This document shows, piece by piece, positions 1-9,479 of a DNA stretch of 64,000 bases; positions within the stretch are counted from its first letter, which is position 1, and each line of letters starts with the position of its first letter. The DNA comes from DB1 sp049323655 (GTDB lineage Bacteria; Desulfobacterota; Desulfobulbia; Desulfobulbales; SURF-16), in NCBI GenBank assembly GCA_049323655.1, contig JBMONO010000038.1, positions 108,867-172,866 on the forward strand, written 5' to 3'. Both the position numbers and the translations under genes were made by a program. The notes beneath the pieces were generated by a model. That model saw nothing but the letters and a program-made list of their open reading frames with translations, searched no databases and was not told the DNA's origin.

Positions 1-625
1 CGATGAGAGCCACCCCGAGTTCACGCTCCTCGGGAGTCAGTACCGCTTCGGCCGAGGCGATGGGTTCGAGCACCACGTCATCCACCTCAAGCCCCGCCCG
101 GTTGCAGCACTTGATAATATTGTGCACCGCCGTGACCGAACCGGTGACGATATGCACCTTGGCCTCAAGCCGCACCCCTGTCATGCCGAGGGGATCCTGA
201 ATGCCACCCTGGCCGTCCACCTTGAACTCCTGGGGCAGGACATGAATGACCTCCTGGTCCTGTCCCAGCGGGACGGCTTTGGCGTTTTCCACCACCTTGT
301 CGATCTCCTCCTGCCGTATCTCCCGGTTTTTCACCGCAATGACCCCATCGCTGTTGATCCCGGTGACATGGCTGCCGGCAATGCCGACATAGACCGAGGA
401 GATATTACAGCCGGCCATCATCTCTGCTTCCGCCACCGCTTTTTTGATGGAGTTGACGGTGCTCTCGATATTGACGACCACCCCCTTCCGCAAGCCCACC
501 GAGGGATGGGTACCGACTCCGATAATATCAACCTGATTGTCGATCACCTCGCCAACCACGGCACAAATCTTTGTTGTGCCGATATCAAGCCCGACAACCA
601 GTTCTCCTCTTTCCTGTTGCGCCAT
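1..625 (-). CDS. ftsA: Cell division protein FtsA, N-terminal part (runs off window)
   Basis: Actin-like ATPase that tethers FtsZ to the inner membrane and recruits later divisome proteins. Reading from an ATG at 625, the protein begins MAQQERGELVVGLDIGTTK. The phosphate-1 loop LDIGTTK at residues 13-19 is typical of FtsA, followed by a region rich in conserved FtsA segments (VKNREIRQEEI, VHNIIKCCNRAGL). About 208 of roughly 410 residues are inside the window; the C-terminal half and amphipathic helix lie to the left. It is the last visible gene of the dcw cluster, 123 bases after ftsQ; ftsZ is expected next, outside the window. Confidence 0.95.
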   Translation of the reverse strand, partial: MAQQERGELVVGLDIGTTKICAVVGEVIDNQVDIIGVGTHPSVGLRKGVVVNIESTVNSIKKAVAEAEMMAGCNISSVYVGIAGSHVTGINSDGVIAVKNREIRQEEIDKVVENAKAVPLGQDQEVIHVLPQEFKVDGQGGIQDPLGMTGVRLEAKVHIVTGSVTAVHNIIKCCNRAGLEVDDVVLEPIASAEAVLTPEERELGVALI

Positions 626-748
626 AGTCTTCCTCACATCGCTGCCCTGCCGTCGCCGCCGGCCGCCTGTAGCCCTCAGATCCCCACAAAACGGTGTCGC
701 CGGGCTCGTCCGTATATGCGCCGGAGGGAGCGGCATCTGTCCAGAAAA

Positions 749-1573
749 TCAGGACTCGACGAAACGAACCAGCACCCGTTCCTTCTTTTTTCCGTCCGTT
801 TCGATCCCGGCCAGATAATTGACATCAATATAAGCGGCATCCGCAACCTGTTTTTTCCGGTAAAGCCAGGAAAGCACCCGAGTCAGCTGATTGAATTTCT
901 TTTTCATCTCGCCGCTGCCGAGTCTGATCGGAAAGGGGTTATCCGCCATAAACAGGACCAATTCCCCATCCGACATGACATGGATTTCCGAAATATTCTG
1001 TTTTGGGAGATTCACCGAACCGTTTGTCGCCAAGGCAAGTAATTGCATCGGCTCCTGCAACCGTTCCGGCGTCGCCTTTCCCTCTTCAATTCCGGTGATA
1101 ATCGGATAATCACAGTCATCGCCGGCCAAGGTTTCGGCAAAGACCACCCCGTCTTTGTCCACATAACTCAGCCCGTTTTTGCCACTGACCAAGGCGACGG
1201 CAACCCGTTCACGGATAGCAATAGTCAGTCGATTCGGCCAGTTACGGGAAATCTCGACATGTTCGATCCAATCCTGTTCCTCAAGTTGCCGTTTGATTCG
1301 GCCGGTGCGTATCGCCCAGAGATTTGTTTTGACATCAAGACCTGTCCAGGCAAGAATCTGCTGAGCGGTGGTGCGCTCACAGCCCGTGACCTGCACCCTT
1401 TCCACCTGAAAAAAAACCGACCGACACAACCCCTGATAGACGAAAAACAGGACAACAGCACTGACACAGATCGCCCCGATCACGATTCCCGCCTTCTTGA
1501 GAAACCGTTCAATCGACCAGTTCGGGACGCCGCCGCCCCGATGCATTCTCAATCCTTTTTTCGTTCTTTTCAT
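749..1573 (-). CDS. ftsQ: Cell division protein FtsQ
   Basis: Bitopic divisome protein that links early and late division proteins through the FtsQLB complex. The 274-residue protein has a short basic N-terminus, one membrane helix at about residues 28-48, then a POTRA domain beginning FFQVERVQVTG at about 54 and the FtsQ beta domain. Length is normal for the family. A second Met at residue 10 is an alternative start. It sits between murB and ftsA as in canonical dcw clusters, but is separated from murB by 142 bases containing an imperfect inverted repeat. Confidence 0.93.
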   Translation of the reverse strand: MKRTKKGLRMHRGGGVPNWSIERFLKKAGIVIGAICVSAVVLFFVYQGLCRSVFFQVERVQVTGCERTTAQQILAWTGLDVKTNLWAIRTGRIKRQLEEQDWIEHVEISRNWPNRLTIAIRERVAVALVSGKNGLSYVDKDGVVFAETLAGDDCDYPIITGIEEGKATPERLQEPMQLLALATNGSVNLPKQNISEIHVMSDGELVLFMADNPFPIRLGSGEMKKKFNQLTRVLSWLYRKKQVADAAYIDVNYLAGIETDGKKKERVLVRFVES

Positions 1574-1612
1574 GGTTGACGGTCTCGTAAAAACTGAAAA
1601 TTAATCACAGAA

Positions 1613-1684
1613 ACCGCAGAGCACACAAAGGCAAGTAAATGTAATTAAATTTTTTTTCTCTCTGTCCTCAGTGCGCTCTGTGGC
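1613..1684. repeat. Imperfect inverted repeat between murB and ftsQ
   Basis: Arms accgcagagcacac (1613-1626) and gtgcgctctgtggc (1671-1684) are near-complementary and flank an AT-rich centre with a run of eight or more T. The class resembles the CACAGAG-type dispersed repeat seen inside pglZ at about 55.4 kb. It is the only gap of more than 125 bases within this half of the dcw cluster. It could act as a terminator or processing site between murB and ftsQ; that is inference. Confidence 0.5.
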
Positions 1685-1715
1685 AAAAAAGACTTTTTAC
1701 GGGTTTGTCATGATT

Positions 1716-2726
1716 TCACGTTCTCGTGATGTTCTGGCGCGGCGGGCCCGGCAGGTCATGGCCTGTCCGGCTCTTTATCCCCACAAACCGAACTTCCGGT
1801 TCGAGCAGCACCCCAAACGTCTCTGCCACCCGGTCCTGCACCACCTTCATCAGATTCAGAATGTCGCTCGCCGTAGCGCCGCCGCAATTGACAAGAAAAT
1901 TGGCGTGCACCGGTGATACCATCGCCCCGCCGACCCGCACCCCTTTCAGTCCTGCCTGATCAATGAGCTGGCCCGCGGTCCGCCCACCGCCCGGGTTCTT
2001 AAAAAAAGATCCGCAACTCGCCGCCATCCGTGGCTGCCGCGCCCTGCGCTTGGCCAGGTTTGCCAAACAACGCCGCCGTATTTCCTCTTTATCATCCGGA
2101 GCCAGGAGGAATCTGCCCTCCAGGGCGATACGATCGCTTGCCTCTCCCCAGCTCCGGTAGGAAAAAGCCATCTGCGTCACCGGTCGCACCGCCACTGCGC
2201 CGCAGCCATCCATCAGCGTCACCTGCTCCAGGACATCGCGCATCTCCTGCTGCCAGGCCCCGGCATTCATGACAATGGCCCCACCGACACTGCCGGGAAT
2301 ACCGACGGCGAACTCGAGACCAGCCAGTCCCTGCTCCACCGTCCAGTTTACCAGCCGGGCCAGGGCACATCCGGCCTCGACCCTGATCAGAACACCCGCC
2401 GCCACCTGCCCGACAATCTCGATGGCCCCGAAGGAACGGCCCAGGACAATGACGACTCCCCTGACTCCGCTATCGGCCACCAGGACATTGCTGCCCCGCC
2501 CAAGCAGCAGCGACGGGACATCGAGACGCCGCAGCACCTGGAGCAGACGGGCAATCTCGCTGCTGCTTTCCGGAAACACCAGCGCCTCAGCCGGTCCACC
2601 GATCCGGTATGTTGTGTAATCCGCCATCGGCTCATGCCAGCGGATTTTCCCGCTCAAAAAACCGGCCGTTGCCTCGGCGAAAGCCGCGGCCCATTCCGGC
2701 GTCTTTCGGTCACGCGAGAGCGGCAA
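1716..2726 (-). CDS. murB: UDP-N-acetylenolpyruvoylglucosamine reductase MurB
   Basis: FAD enzyme that reduces UDP-GlcNAc-enolpyruvate to UDP-MurNAc with NADPH. Visible family motifs are YTTYRIGGPA, the FAD-binding GRGSN, GIPGSVGGAIVMNAGAW and the GSFFKNP segment with the catalytic serine. The GIPGSVGGA form is that of type II (short) MurB. The frame is open up to 2777, but no ATG is usable. A TTG at 2726, nine bases after a GGAG, gives a normal N-terminus and overlaps murC by 17 bases, suggesting translational coupling. An upstream TTG at 2777 is the alternative. Confidence 0.93.
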   Translation of the reverse strand: MPLSRDRKTPEWAAAFAEATAGFLSGKIRWHEPMADYTTYRIGGPAEALVFPESSSEIARLLQVLRRLDVPSLLLGRGSNVLVADSGVRGVVIVLGRSFGAIEIVGQVAAGVLIRVEAGCALARLVNWTVEQGLAGLEFAVGIPGSVGGAIVMNAGAWQQEMRDVLEQVTLMDGCGAVAVRPVTQMAFSYRSWGEASDRIALEGRFLLAPDDKEEIRRRCLANLAKRRARQPRMAASCGSFFKNPGGGRTAGQLIDQAGLKGVRVGGAMVSPVHANFLVNCGGATASDILNLMKVVQDRVAETFGVLLEPEVRFVGIKSRTGHDLPGPPRQNITRT

Positions 2727-4083
2727 GAACCTGCTCTCCGGCCTGCCAGATATCGCCGGCCCCCAGACTGAGAACAATATCGCCTGCGGTCAGCATGGGC
2801 ACGATCAGCGGCGCGATCTCATCAACCCGTTCCGCCAGAAAGACATGCCGCTGCCCGTGTTCACGGATCCCGGTCATCAGACTTTCGCCTGTGACGCCTG
2901 GAATCGGCTTTTCGCTGGCCGGATAGATCTCGGTCAGCGCCAACAGATCCGCGTCATGAAAGGCGGTGCAGAACTCCTTAAACAGGCCCTTGGTTCGGGA
3001 GTAACGGTGCGGCTGAAAGAGGACAACGAGCCGGCGGCTCGGCCAGGCATCGCGAATCGAGGCCAGAGTGGCCCGGATCTCGGTCGGATGATGGCCGTAA
3101 TCATCGATGATGGTGATACCCCGCGCCTCCCCCTTGATCTGCAAACGCCGCTGCACTCCGGAAAAAGTGGCGATGGCGGCGACGATGCGGTCAAAAGGGA
3201 TATCCAGTTCAAGGCCGACCGCCAGGGCGGCAATACTGTTCAACACATTGTGGCGGCCGGGAAACCCGATGGTCACCTCACCCAGCACCTCACTGCCCCG
3301 GCAGACCTCGTAGCGGCTCTGCAACCCTTCGGTCCGGATCATGCGACCCCAGAAGTCCGCCTGGGCGCTCAGTCCGTAGGTGATGACCCGTTTCTTGATA
3401 TGGGGCAGCAACGAGGCAATGTTGTCGTCGTCAAGACAAACCACCGCCACTCCGTAAAAGGGGATCTTGTTGATAAATTCCAGAAAGAGATGTTTAATCT
3501 GATGAATATCCTCATAAAAATCAAGATGTTCCAGATCGATGTTGGTGACCACCTCGATGACCGGCGACAGCTGGAGAAATGAGCCGTCGCTTTCATCCGC
3601 CTCTGCCACCAGAAACTCGCCATCGCCGAGCCTGGCATTGGTCCCGAGGCTGTTGACCTTGCCGCCGATGACCACGGTCGGATCAAAACCGGCCTGCCCG
3701 AGAATCCAGCCCACCAGGGACGTGGTGGAAGTCTTGCCGTGGCTGCCGGCAACCGCGATGCCGTATTTTTTCAGCCGCATGAGCTCGGCCAGCATCTCTG
3801 CTCTGGGGATGACCGGGATAAAGCCGGCACGTGCCGCTACGACCTCCGGATTGTCCTCTTTCACCGCCGATGAAACGACCACCACATCGGCCCCCTCCAC
3901 CCAGGCACCGGCATGGCCCCGATGGATCCTGCCGCCAAGCGCGGCGAGCCGGCGGGTAATGTCGGTTTCCCGAAGATCCGAACCACTCACCTTGTAACCG
4001 AGATTGAGCAGCAGTTCAGCGATGCCGCTCATGCCGATTCCGCCGATACCGACAAAATGGATATGTTTTGTTTTTTTGTACAA
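2710..4083 (-). CDS. murC: UDP-N-acetylmuramate--L-alanine ligase MurC
   Basis: ATP-dependent ligase that adds L-Ala to UDP-MurNAc, the first step of the peptide stem. The 457-residue length is normal. Motifs: N-terminal Rossmann GIGGIGMSG (about 12-20), P-loop AGSHGKTST (112-120), then the Mur-ligase central domain (EADESDGSF, NIDLEHLD) and C-terminal domain with DDYGHHPTE and QPHRYSRT. It follows murG by 43 bases and overlaps the start of murB. Confidence 0.96.
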   Translation of the reverse strand: MYKKTKHIHFVGIGGIGMSGIAELLLNLGYKVSGSDLRETDITRRLAALGGRIHRGHAGAWVEGADVVVVSSAVKEDNPEVVAARAGFIPVIPRAEMLAELMRLKKYGIAVAGSHGKTSTTSLVGWILGQAGFDPTVVIGGKVNSLGTNARLGDGEFLVAEADESDGSFLQLSPVIEVVTNIDLEHLDFYEDIHQIKHLFLEFINKIPFYGVAVVCLDDDNIASLLPHIKKRVITYGLSAQADFWGRMIRTEGLQSRYEVCRGSEVLGEVTIGFPGRHNVLNSIAALAVGLELDIPFDRIVAAIATFSGVQRRLQIKGEARGITIIDDYGHHPTEIRATLASIRDAWPSRRLVVLFQPHRYSRTKGLFKEFCTAFHDADLLALTEIYPASEKPIPGVTGESLMTGIREHGQRHVFLAERVDEIAPLIVPMLTAGDIVLSLGAGDIWQAGEQVLAALA

Positions 4084-4126
4084 GGAATTCCTTCGTCCGT
4101 TCCAGGCTGCGCTCAGCCTTTTTCCG

Positions 4127-5227
4127 TTATTGTCGACCCATCAGCGCCAGGCACTGCTCGACGATCGCCCCGGTGGCATCCGGCCGGGCGAGTGTTTTCG
4201 CTGCCTGCCCCATCTGCCGCCGTTTTTCGTCATCAGTCAACATATCGCCGATCGCCCCGGCCAGCGCCTGGGCGGTGAGCTCATCCTGCCCAAAGAGCAG
4301 GGCCGCCCCGCCCCGCACCAGTGATTCCCCATTGTGACGCTGGTGATCGTCAGCCGCGTAAGGATAGGGGATCAGAATCATCGGCAGACCAAACAGGGTC
4401 ATTTCCGCAAGCGTTGTTGCTCCGGCCCGCGATACGACCAGATCCGCCCGACCATAAAGGGCCGCCATGTCATCAAAGAAGGCCCTGACCTCGGCGCGCA
4501 TCCCGGATTGCCGGTAGCGGTCGGCCACCATCGCTTCATCATCCCTGCCGGTCTGATGAATGAGATCAAAGGTGTCGCCCAACCCTTGCCGAACAATGGC
4601 CATGGCCTCCGGCACCAGGGTATTGAGCCGATGGGCGCCGAGACTGCCGCCCAGCACCAGTACGGTTTTCCTGCCGCATTTATCCCGCTCCCGCGCTGCC
4701 GCGACCAGCAGTTCACCCCGCAGAGGGTTGCCGGTCAGAACCGATTTATCGGCAGGGAAAAAACGTTCGCTGCCGGGGATGGACAGAAAGACCCGATCCA
4801 CCAGGCGGCCCAGTTTGCGGTTGGCCAGGCCAGGCACCGAGTTCTGCTCATGGATACAGGTCGGAACCCCCAGCAGTTTCGCGGCCAGCAGCACCGGGCC
4901 GGTGATATAGCCACCGACCCCCAGCACCACCGCCGGTCGGAAACGGCGGACAAGAGCAAGGGCGGCAATGACAGCAAAAGGAAGTTGCAGCAGAGCGGCA
5001 GCTTTGTCCGGCAGCGATTTCCCTTTCAGGCCGGCACAGCGGATGGAGGTCTTCTCGAAATGTCGGGTTGCCAGCACCCTCTCGTCCGTCGGTCGACCGG
5101 TGCCGACAAACAGCACCCGACCGCCGGGAAAACGCGCCAGGATCGCTTCCGCCACCGCTATTCCCGGAAAAAGATGGCCGCCGGTTCCCCCCCCGCTGAC
5201 CATGACCCGCATCTCCGTTTTCCCCAT
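4127..5227 (-). CDS. murG: UDP-GlcNAc:undecaprenyl-PP-MurNAc-pentapeptide transferase MurG
   Basis: GT28 glycosyltransferase that converts lipid I to lipid II at the inner face of the membrane. The N-terminal glycine loop SGGGTGGH is at residues 11-18, with VGGYITGP, HEQNSVPG and the acceptor/donor motif SRAGATTLAE further on. At 366 residues it is full length. The start is eight bases after the small zinc-ribbon gene. In most dcw clusters the gene before murG is ftsW; here it is not. Confidence 0.96.
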   Translation of the reverse strand: MGKTEMRVMVSGGGTGGHLFPGIAVAEAILARFPGGRVLFVGTGRPTDERVLATRHFEKTSIRCAGLKGKSLPDKAAALLQLPFAVIAALALVRRFRPAVVLGVGGYITGPVLLAAKLLGVPTCIHEQNSVPGLANRKLGRLVDRVFLSIPGSERFFPADKSVLTGNPLRGELLVAAARERDKCGRKTVLVLGGSLGAHRLNTLVPEAMAIVRQGLGDTFDLIHQTGRDDEAMVADRYRQSGMRAEVRAFFDDMAALYGRADLVVSRAGATTLAEMTLFGLPMILIPYPYAADDHQRHNGESLVRGGAALLFGQDELTAQALAGAIGDMLTDDEKRRQMGQAAKTLARPDATGAIVEQCLALMGRQ

Positions 5228-5235
5228 CGCCCCTG

Positions 5236-5418
5236 TCAGACCCGCAACTCAACCGGTTTTGCATGCCGGTGCTCGAATGCCATCTTGATCTCGGCTAAAG
5301 TTTCCTGATAGCAGCTGGGGCAAAAGCCATAGGAAAAGACTTTCTCATCGTCGACTTTGATCCTCACCCATTGCCCGTCGCGTTCATTCCGTCTGCAGCG
5401 GCAGCATATTTTTTCCAT
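5236..5418 (-). CDS. Small four-cysteine zinc-ribbon protein in the ftsW position
   Basis: A 60-residue protein with two Cys pairs (C5/C8 and C33/C36) spaced as a zinc ribbon: ICCRC near the start and GFCPSCYQETLAEI later, with GQWVRIKV between. The layout (IC..C, G.W..I, F..G.CP.C) closely resembles the zinc-ribbon tail often found at the end of deltaproteobacterial sensor kinases and response regulators, here as a free protein. It lies 42 bases after murD and eight before murG, so it is probably cotranscribed. Function unknown; it fills the slot where ftsW is expected but has no membrane segments and cannot replace a SEDS polymerase. Confidence 0.7.
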   Translation of the reverse strand: MEKICCRCRRNERDGQWVRIKVDDEKVFSYGFCPSCYQETLAEIKMAFEHRHAKPVELRV

Positions 5419-5460
5419 TTTCCCTTCCCATTTCCCGCGTCATTGTCGTTCGTCATTGCG

Positions 5461-6870
5461 TCATTTGCCAACGATCCCGGTTCGCGTTCCCGCCAGCCGC
5501 CGGACCTCCTGCTGAAATTTTTCGCCCCGTTCGGCGTAACTCCGAAACATGTCAAAACTGGCGCAGGCAGGGGAAAGCAGCACCACATCCCCCGGACTGG
5601 CCGACCGTGCAGCCGTTGCCACCGCCTCCGCCAGATTCTCCGCCATGGTGATGGGAGCGAGACCGGCCAGTGAATGCGCCATCTTATCCCGGGCCTCGCC
5701 GATCAGCACCATGGCCTTGACCCGGGCACGGATAGCATCAGCCAGGTAGCGATAATCCCCCCCCTTGTCGCGGCCGCCGGCGATCAGGATGACCGGGCGG
5801 GTCATGCCGTCAAGGGCTGATTTCACCGCGCCGATATTAGTCGCCTTTGAATCGTCAATATAGACCACTCCGTTGATCTCGGCAACTACGGCAAGGCGAT
5901 GGGGCGCCCGCTGAAAGCGGAGCAGTCCGGCCTGCACCGCCTCGGGCGGGCACTTCAACAGACGGGTGGCCAGCACTGCGGCCATGGCATTTTCACGATT
6001 CGGCGATTTGGCGAGGCTCTCCGGCAGTCGATAGCTTTCACCGGCAAAATCACCGAAGAGGATGATTTCATCGTCCTGACCGCCTGGACCGGCACCGTTG
6101 ACCGGCGCCGTTGTCCCGGAAAACCAGAACTGTCTTGCCGGAACAGGAAAGATTCGCAGGTTGCGCAAGGTTTCCTCGTCGTCACTATTGAGAACAGCCG
6201 CATCAGTCGCTTGCTGATTTCTAAAAATGCTCATCTTCGATGCCGCATACTCCTCATATGAGGGATAGCGGTCAAGATGATCCGGACTGATGTTCAGCAA
6301 CACAGCCACCGCCGGTCGGAAGTCGCCTGCCGTATCGAGCTGAAAACTGCTCACTTCCAGCACAGCCACCTCGGCATCCTGCTCCCCCTGCAGGTATTCG
6401 GTGAGTGGTGTTCCGATATTGCCGCCGAGAAAGACCTTGCGTCCTGCAAAAACCAACAGATCATGAATGAGCTGGGTCACGGTCGTCTTGCCATTGGTGC
6501 CGGTGATGGCAACCACCGGAATGTCGAGAAAAGCAATTCCCAGCCCCAGTTCGCCGACGATCTCGCAACCGGCCGCCCGGGCCGCCACCAGCTCCGGCAT
6601 GTCAAGCGGCACACCGGGACTGACGACAATGCCGTCAGCGGCCTGGAATAGTTCCCGACTGTGCCCGCCAGTCTCAAATCTGACTCCGTTTGTCCGCAGC
6701 CAGTCGAGCAGCGCCGGATCAAGACCGCTTTCCGGTCCCTTTTCACTGAGCATGACCCTGGCCCCCATCCTGTGCAGCAACCGCATGGTGGCAAATCCCG
6801 ATTTGGCTGCCCCCACCACCAGCAGCGTGCATCCGGCAGGATTGTTTTTCAGTGTTTCAATGAACGCCAT
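5461..6870 (-). CDS. murD: UDP-N-acetylmuramoylalanine--D-glutamate ligase MurD
   Basis: Adds D-Glu to UDP-MurNAc-L-Ala. The 469-residue protein shows the Rossmann start LLVVGAAKSG, the P-loop ITGTNGKTT (122-130), the central-domain NISPDHLDRY segment and the C-terminal YIDDSKATN and GGRDKGGDY motifs. The last residues (SPACASFDMF..YAERGEKF) are typical of MurD. It is separated from mraY by only six bases. Confidence 0.96.
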   Translation of the reverse strand: MAFIETLKNNPAGCTLLVVGAAKSGFATMRLLHRMGARVMLSEKGPESGLDPALLDWLRTNGVRFETGGHSRELFQAADGIVVSPGVPLDMPELVAARAAGCEIVGELGLGIAFLDIPVVAITGTNGKTTVTQLIHDLLVFAGRKVFLGGNIGTPLTEYLQGEQDAEVAVLEVSSFQLDTAGDFRPAVAVLLNISPDHLDRYPSYEEYAASKMSIFRNQQATDAAVLNSDDEETLRNLRIFPVPARQFWFSGTTAPVNGAGPGGQDDEIILFGDFAGESYRLPESLAKSPNRENAMAAVLATRLLKCPPEAVQAGLLRFQRAPHRLAVVAEINGVVYIDDSKATNIGAVKSALDGMTRPVILIAGGRDKGGDYRYLADAIRARVKAMVLIGEARDKMAHSLAGLAPITMAENLAEAVATAARSASPGDVVLLSPACASFDMFRSYAERGEKFQQEVRRLAGTRTGIVGK

Positions 6871-6876
6871 CGCCGG

Positions 6877-7956
6877 TTACCTGAGCTTGAGGGTGGCCAG
6901 GGCGGTCAGTCCGAGGATGATGGAGATGATCCAGAAACGAATGACCACCTTCGGCTCCTGCCACCCTTTTTTTTCAAAATGATGATGAAAAGGGGCCATG
7001 AGAAAGATCCGTTTTCCCCCGGAAATCTTGAAGTAACCAACCTGGAGGATAACGGAGAGCGCCTCCATGACAAACACCCCCCCCACCAGCACCAGCAGGA
7101 TCTCCTGCTTGATGATTACCGCCACCATGCCGATCGCCCCGCCAATGGCCAGGGATCCGACATCACCCATGAAGACCTGGGCAGGAAAGGCATTGAACCA
7201 GAGAAAACCGAGGCTGGCTCCGGCCAGCGCCCCGCAAAACACCGTCACCTCCCCGGCGCCGGGAACAAACGGAATCTGCAGATAGGCAGACATGCCGACA
7301 TGGCCGGCCAGATAGGAGAAGAGGAGATAGACCCCGCTCGTCACCACGGTCGGGCCGGTGGCCAGACCGTCAAGTCCGTCGGTAAGATTCACCGCATTTG
7401 AGGCGCCGGCAATGACCAGCACCATGAAGAGCAGGTAAAACCAGCCCAGTTCAGGTTTCACATCCTTGACAAAAGGAAAACTCAGCGAGGTATCAAAACC
7501 CGGTTGATTCACCAACACGACGCCGACAATCAGAACGCCAGCGGTCTGCAGCAGCAGTTTTCCCCGTCCGCTCAAGCCCTTGCTGTTTTTCTTCCTGATC
7601 TTGCGATAATCGTCGATGGCGCCGATCATCCCATACCAAAGAGTCAACGCCAAAATCAGCCAGACATAGACATTAGTCAGATCGACCCAGAGGACGGTGG
7701 AAAGAGTTACTGCCCCAATAATGAGCAGCCCACCCATGGTCGGCACCCCACGTTTGCTGAAATGAGATTCCGGCCCGTCATCACGAACCACCTGGCCGAC
7801 CTGCCTGCTTTTCATGAGGGCGATGAAACGCGGCCCGAGCAGCAGGGTGATGAGAAAGGCGGTGACGATGGCGCCTATACACCGGAAGGTGATGTAGCGG
7901 AAGACATTGAAGCCGCCGAACAGGGTATGGAGAGGATAGAGCAGATGATACAGCAT
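6877..7956 (-). CDS. mraY: Phospho-MurNAc-pentapeptide transferase MraY
   Basis: Integral membrane enzyme that transfers phospho-MurNAc-pentapeptide to undecaprenyl phosphate, making lipid I. The 359-residue sequence is strongly hydrophobic with about ten membrane helices. Catalytic landmarks are GAIDDYRKI, NLTDGLDGLA, a GDVGSLA segment and the HHHFEKKGW loop. It lies 12 bases after murF and six before murD. Confidence 0.96.
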   Translation of the reverse strand: MLYHLLYPLHTLFGGFNVFRYITFRCIGAIVTAFLITLLLGPRFIALMKSRQVGQVVRDDGPESHFSKRGVPTMGGLLIIGAVTLSTVLWVDLTNVYVWLILALTLWYGMIGAIDDYRKIRKKNSKGLSGRGKLLLQTAGVLIVGVVLVNQPGFDTSLSFPFVKDVKPELGWFYLLFMVLVIAGASNAVNLTDGLDGLATGPTVVTSGVYLLFSYLAGHVGMSAYLQIPFVPGAGEVTVFCGALAGASLGFLWFNAFPAQVFMGDVGSLAIGGAIGMVAVIIKQEILLVLVGGVFVMEALSVILQVGYFKISGGKRIFLMAPFHHHFEKKGWQEPKVVIRFWIISIILGLTALATLKLR

Positions 7957-7968
7957 GGCGCTCCGCTC

Positions 7969-9459
7969 TTACAGCCTGTTGCCAAGCTGCTCAATGATAG
8001 TTTCCATCCGCATGCCCCGCGATCCCTTGATCAGAATGTAATCCCCCCCCTGCAGCTCACCCAGGGCCACCAGCTTGACAATGGCCTCCACGACCTCCTC
8101 CTTCCCCTCCATCTGCCTGGCCTGCTTCATGGTCATACTGGCATCGAGGGCGCCCTCCACCATTTTCCGTGAAAATTCGCCCACAGCAAAAAGATAATCA
8201 AAGCCCTTGCAGGCCACCGTCTCCCCCAGACGCCGATGCTCACGATCACTGTCGCTACCCAGCTCCAGCATGTCGCCGAGCACGGCAACGGTTTTGGCGT
8301 TCTTCTTCATGCCGCGCACCGTGTTCAAGGCCGCCAGCATGGAAGAAGGGTTGGCGTTGTAACAGTCATTAACCACCTTGAGGCCGCCGATGGTCAGCAC
8401 CTGCAGACGTTTGTCGTAGGGTCGGAACTCCCCGAGTCCGGCAGCGATCTGATCCATCTCCACCCCGGCGGCATGGGCCATGGCCGCGGCAGCCAGGGCG
8501 TTGCCGACGTTATGCTCACCCAGGGCGTGGAGCTGAACTCGCTGTTTCCGGGCGCCGACATGCAGGGAGAACAGCATGCCGTCTTCGCCGAGATTCCTGA
8601 CATGGGTGGCGCGGACCGCAGCCTTGCACCCCAGACCAAAGAGGATCTGCTCCTGAGGACACTCCCGCGCCAGAGCCCGAACCCGCGGGTCATCGATATT
8701 GACACAAAACCTGGCCCACGTCTTGCCGCCACGAAAGAGTTCACCCTTGGCCCGGGCCACACCCTCGATATTATGCAGCCCCGCCAGATGGGCGCCCTGA
8801 ATATTGATGATGCAGGCAATATCCGGATCGGCGATCTCGGTCATCCGGGCTATTTCACCGGGCCGGTTCATGCCCATCTCCAGTAACGCCACGTCATGGC
8901 GGCAATCAACCCGCAGCAGGGTAAGCGGCAAACCGATCAGATTGTTGAGATTCCCTTCTGTTTTCAAAATATTGTATTCGAGCCGCAGGATTGCCGCGCA
9001 CATCTCCTTGACCGTGGTTTTACCGGAACTGCCGGTCAAAGCAAGAACCTGAAGGTTCGGCATCAACGCCCGCCGGTAAGCGGCCAGATCACCGAGGGCT
9101 CGCAGGGTATCCGCAACGAGGATGACCGGCACCGGCAGCGGCGTCTCCGGTTGCGCGGCGACGATGACCCCGCTTGCGCCTTTGCGGATCGCCTCGGCGA
9201 TGAAAAGCTGCCCGTCAAAGCGTTCGCCGCTCAGGGCGAGAAAAAGATCACCGGGCTGCAGGGTGCGACTGTCAGTGGAAATCGTCCGGAATTTGGCGTT
9301 GGAAGGCCCCCCGGCAAAACGGCCGCCGGTGGCGATCAACACCTGACTCAATGTCCAGACCGGATCCTGCACCGTGTTAAAGCCGCATCCAAAATCCGTC
9401 ATCGCCCGATCGGCCCCCTGTCGGCAGAACTCTTTTCCCAGACTCCGTCCCAGTTCCAT
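7969..9459 (-). CDS. murF: UDP-MurNAc-tripeptide--D-alanyl-D-alanine ligase MurF
   Basis: Adds D-Ala-D-Ala to complete the UDP-MurNAc-pentapeptide. It has an N-terminal substrate domain with STDSRTLQPGDLF, the P-loop LTGSSGKTT (141-149), GMNRPGEI, then NDCYNANPSSM in the C-terminal part. At 496 residues it is slightly longer than average. The chosen ATG at 9459 has GGAG eight bases upstream; an internal Met at residue 20 is the alternative. Confidence 0.95.
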   Translation of the reverse strand: MELGRSLGKEFCRQGADRAMTDFGCGFNTVQDPVWTLSQVLIATGGRFAGGPSNAKFRTISTDSRTLQPGDLFLALSGERFDGQLFIAEAIRKGASGVIVAAQPETPLPVPVILVADTLRALGDLAAYRRALMPNLQVLALTGSSGKTTVKEMCAAILRLEYNILKTEGNLNNLIGLPLTLLRVDCRHDVALLEMGMNRPGEIARMTEIADPDIACIINIQGAHLAGLHNIEGVARAKGELFRGGKTWARFCVNIDDPRVRALARECPQEQILFGLGCKAAVRATHVRNLGEDGMLFSLHVGARKQRVQLHALGEHNVGNALAAAAMAHAAGVEMDQIAAGLGEFRPYDKRLQVLTIGGLKVVNDCYNANPSSMLAALNTVRGMKKNAKTVAVLGDMLELGSDSDREHRRLGETVACKGFDYLFAVGEFSRKMVEGALDASMTMKQARQMEGKEEVVEAIVKLVALGELQGGDYILIKGSRGMRMETIIEQLGNRL

Positions 9460-9479
9460 GCCTCTTTCTCCGTTTGCCG

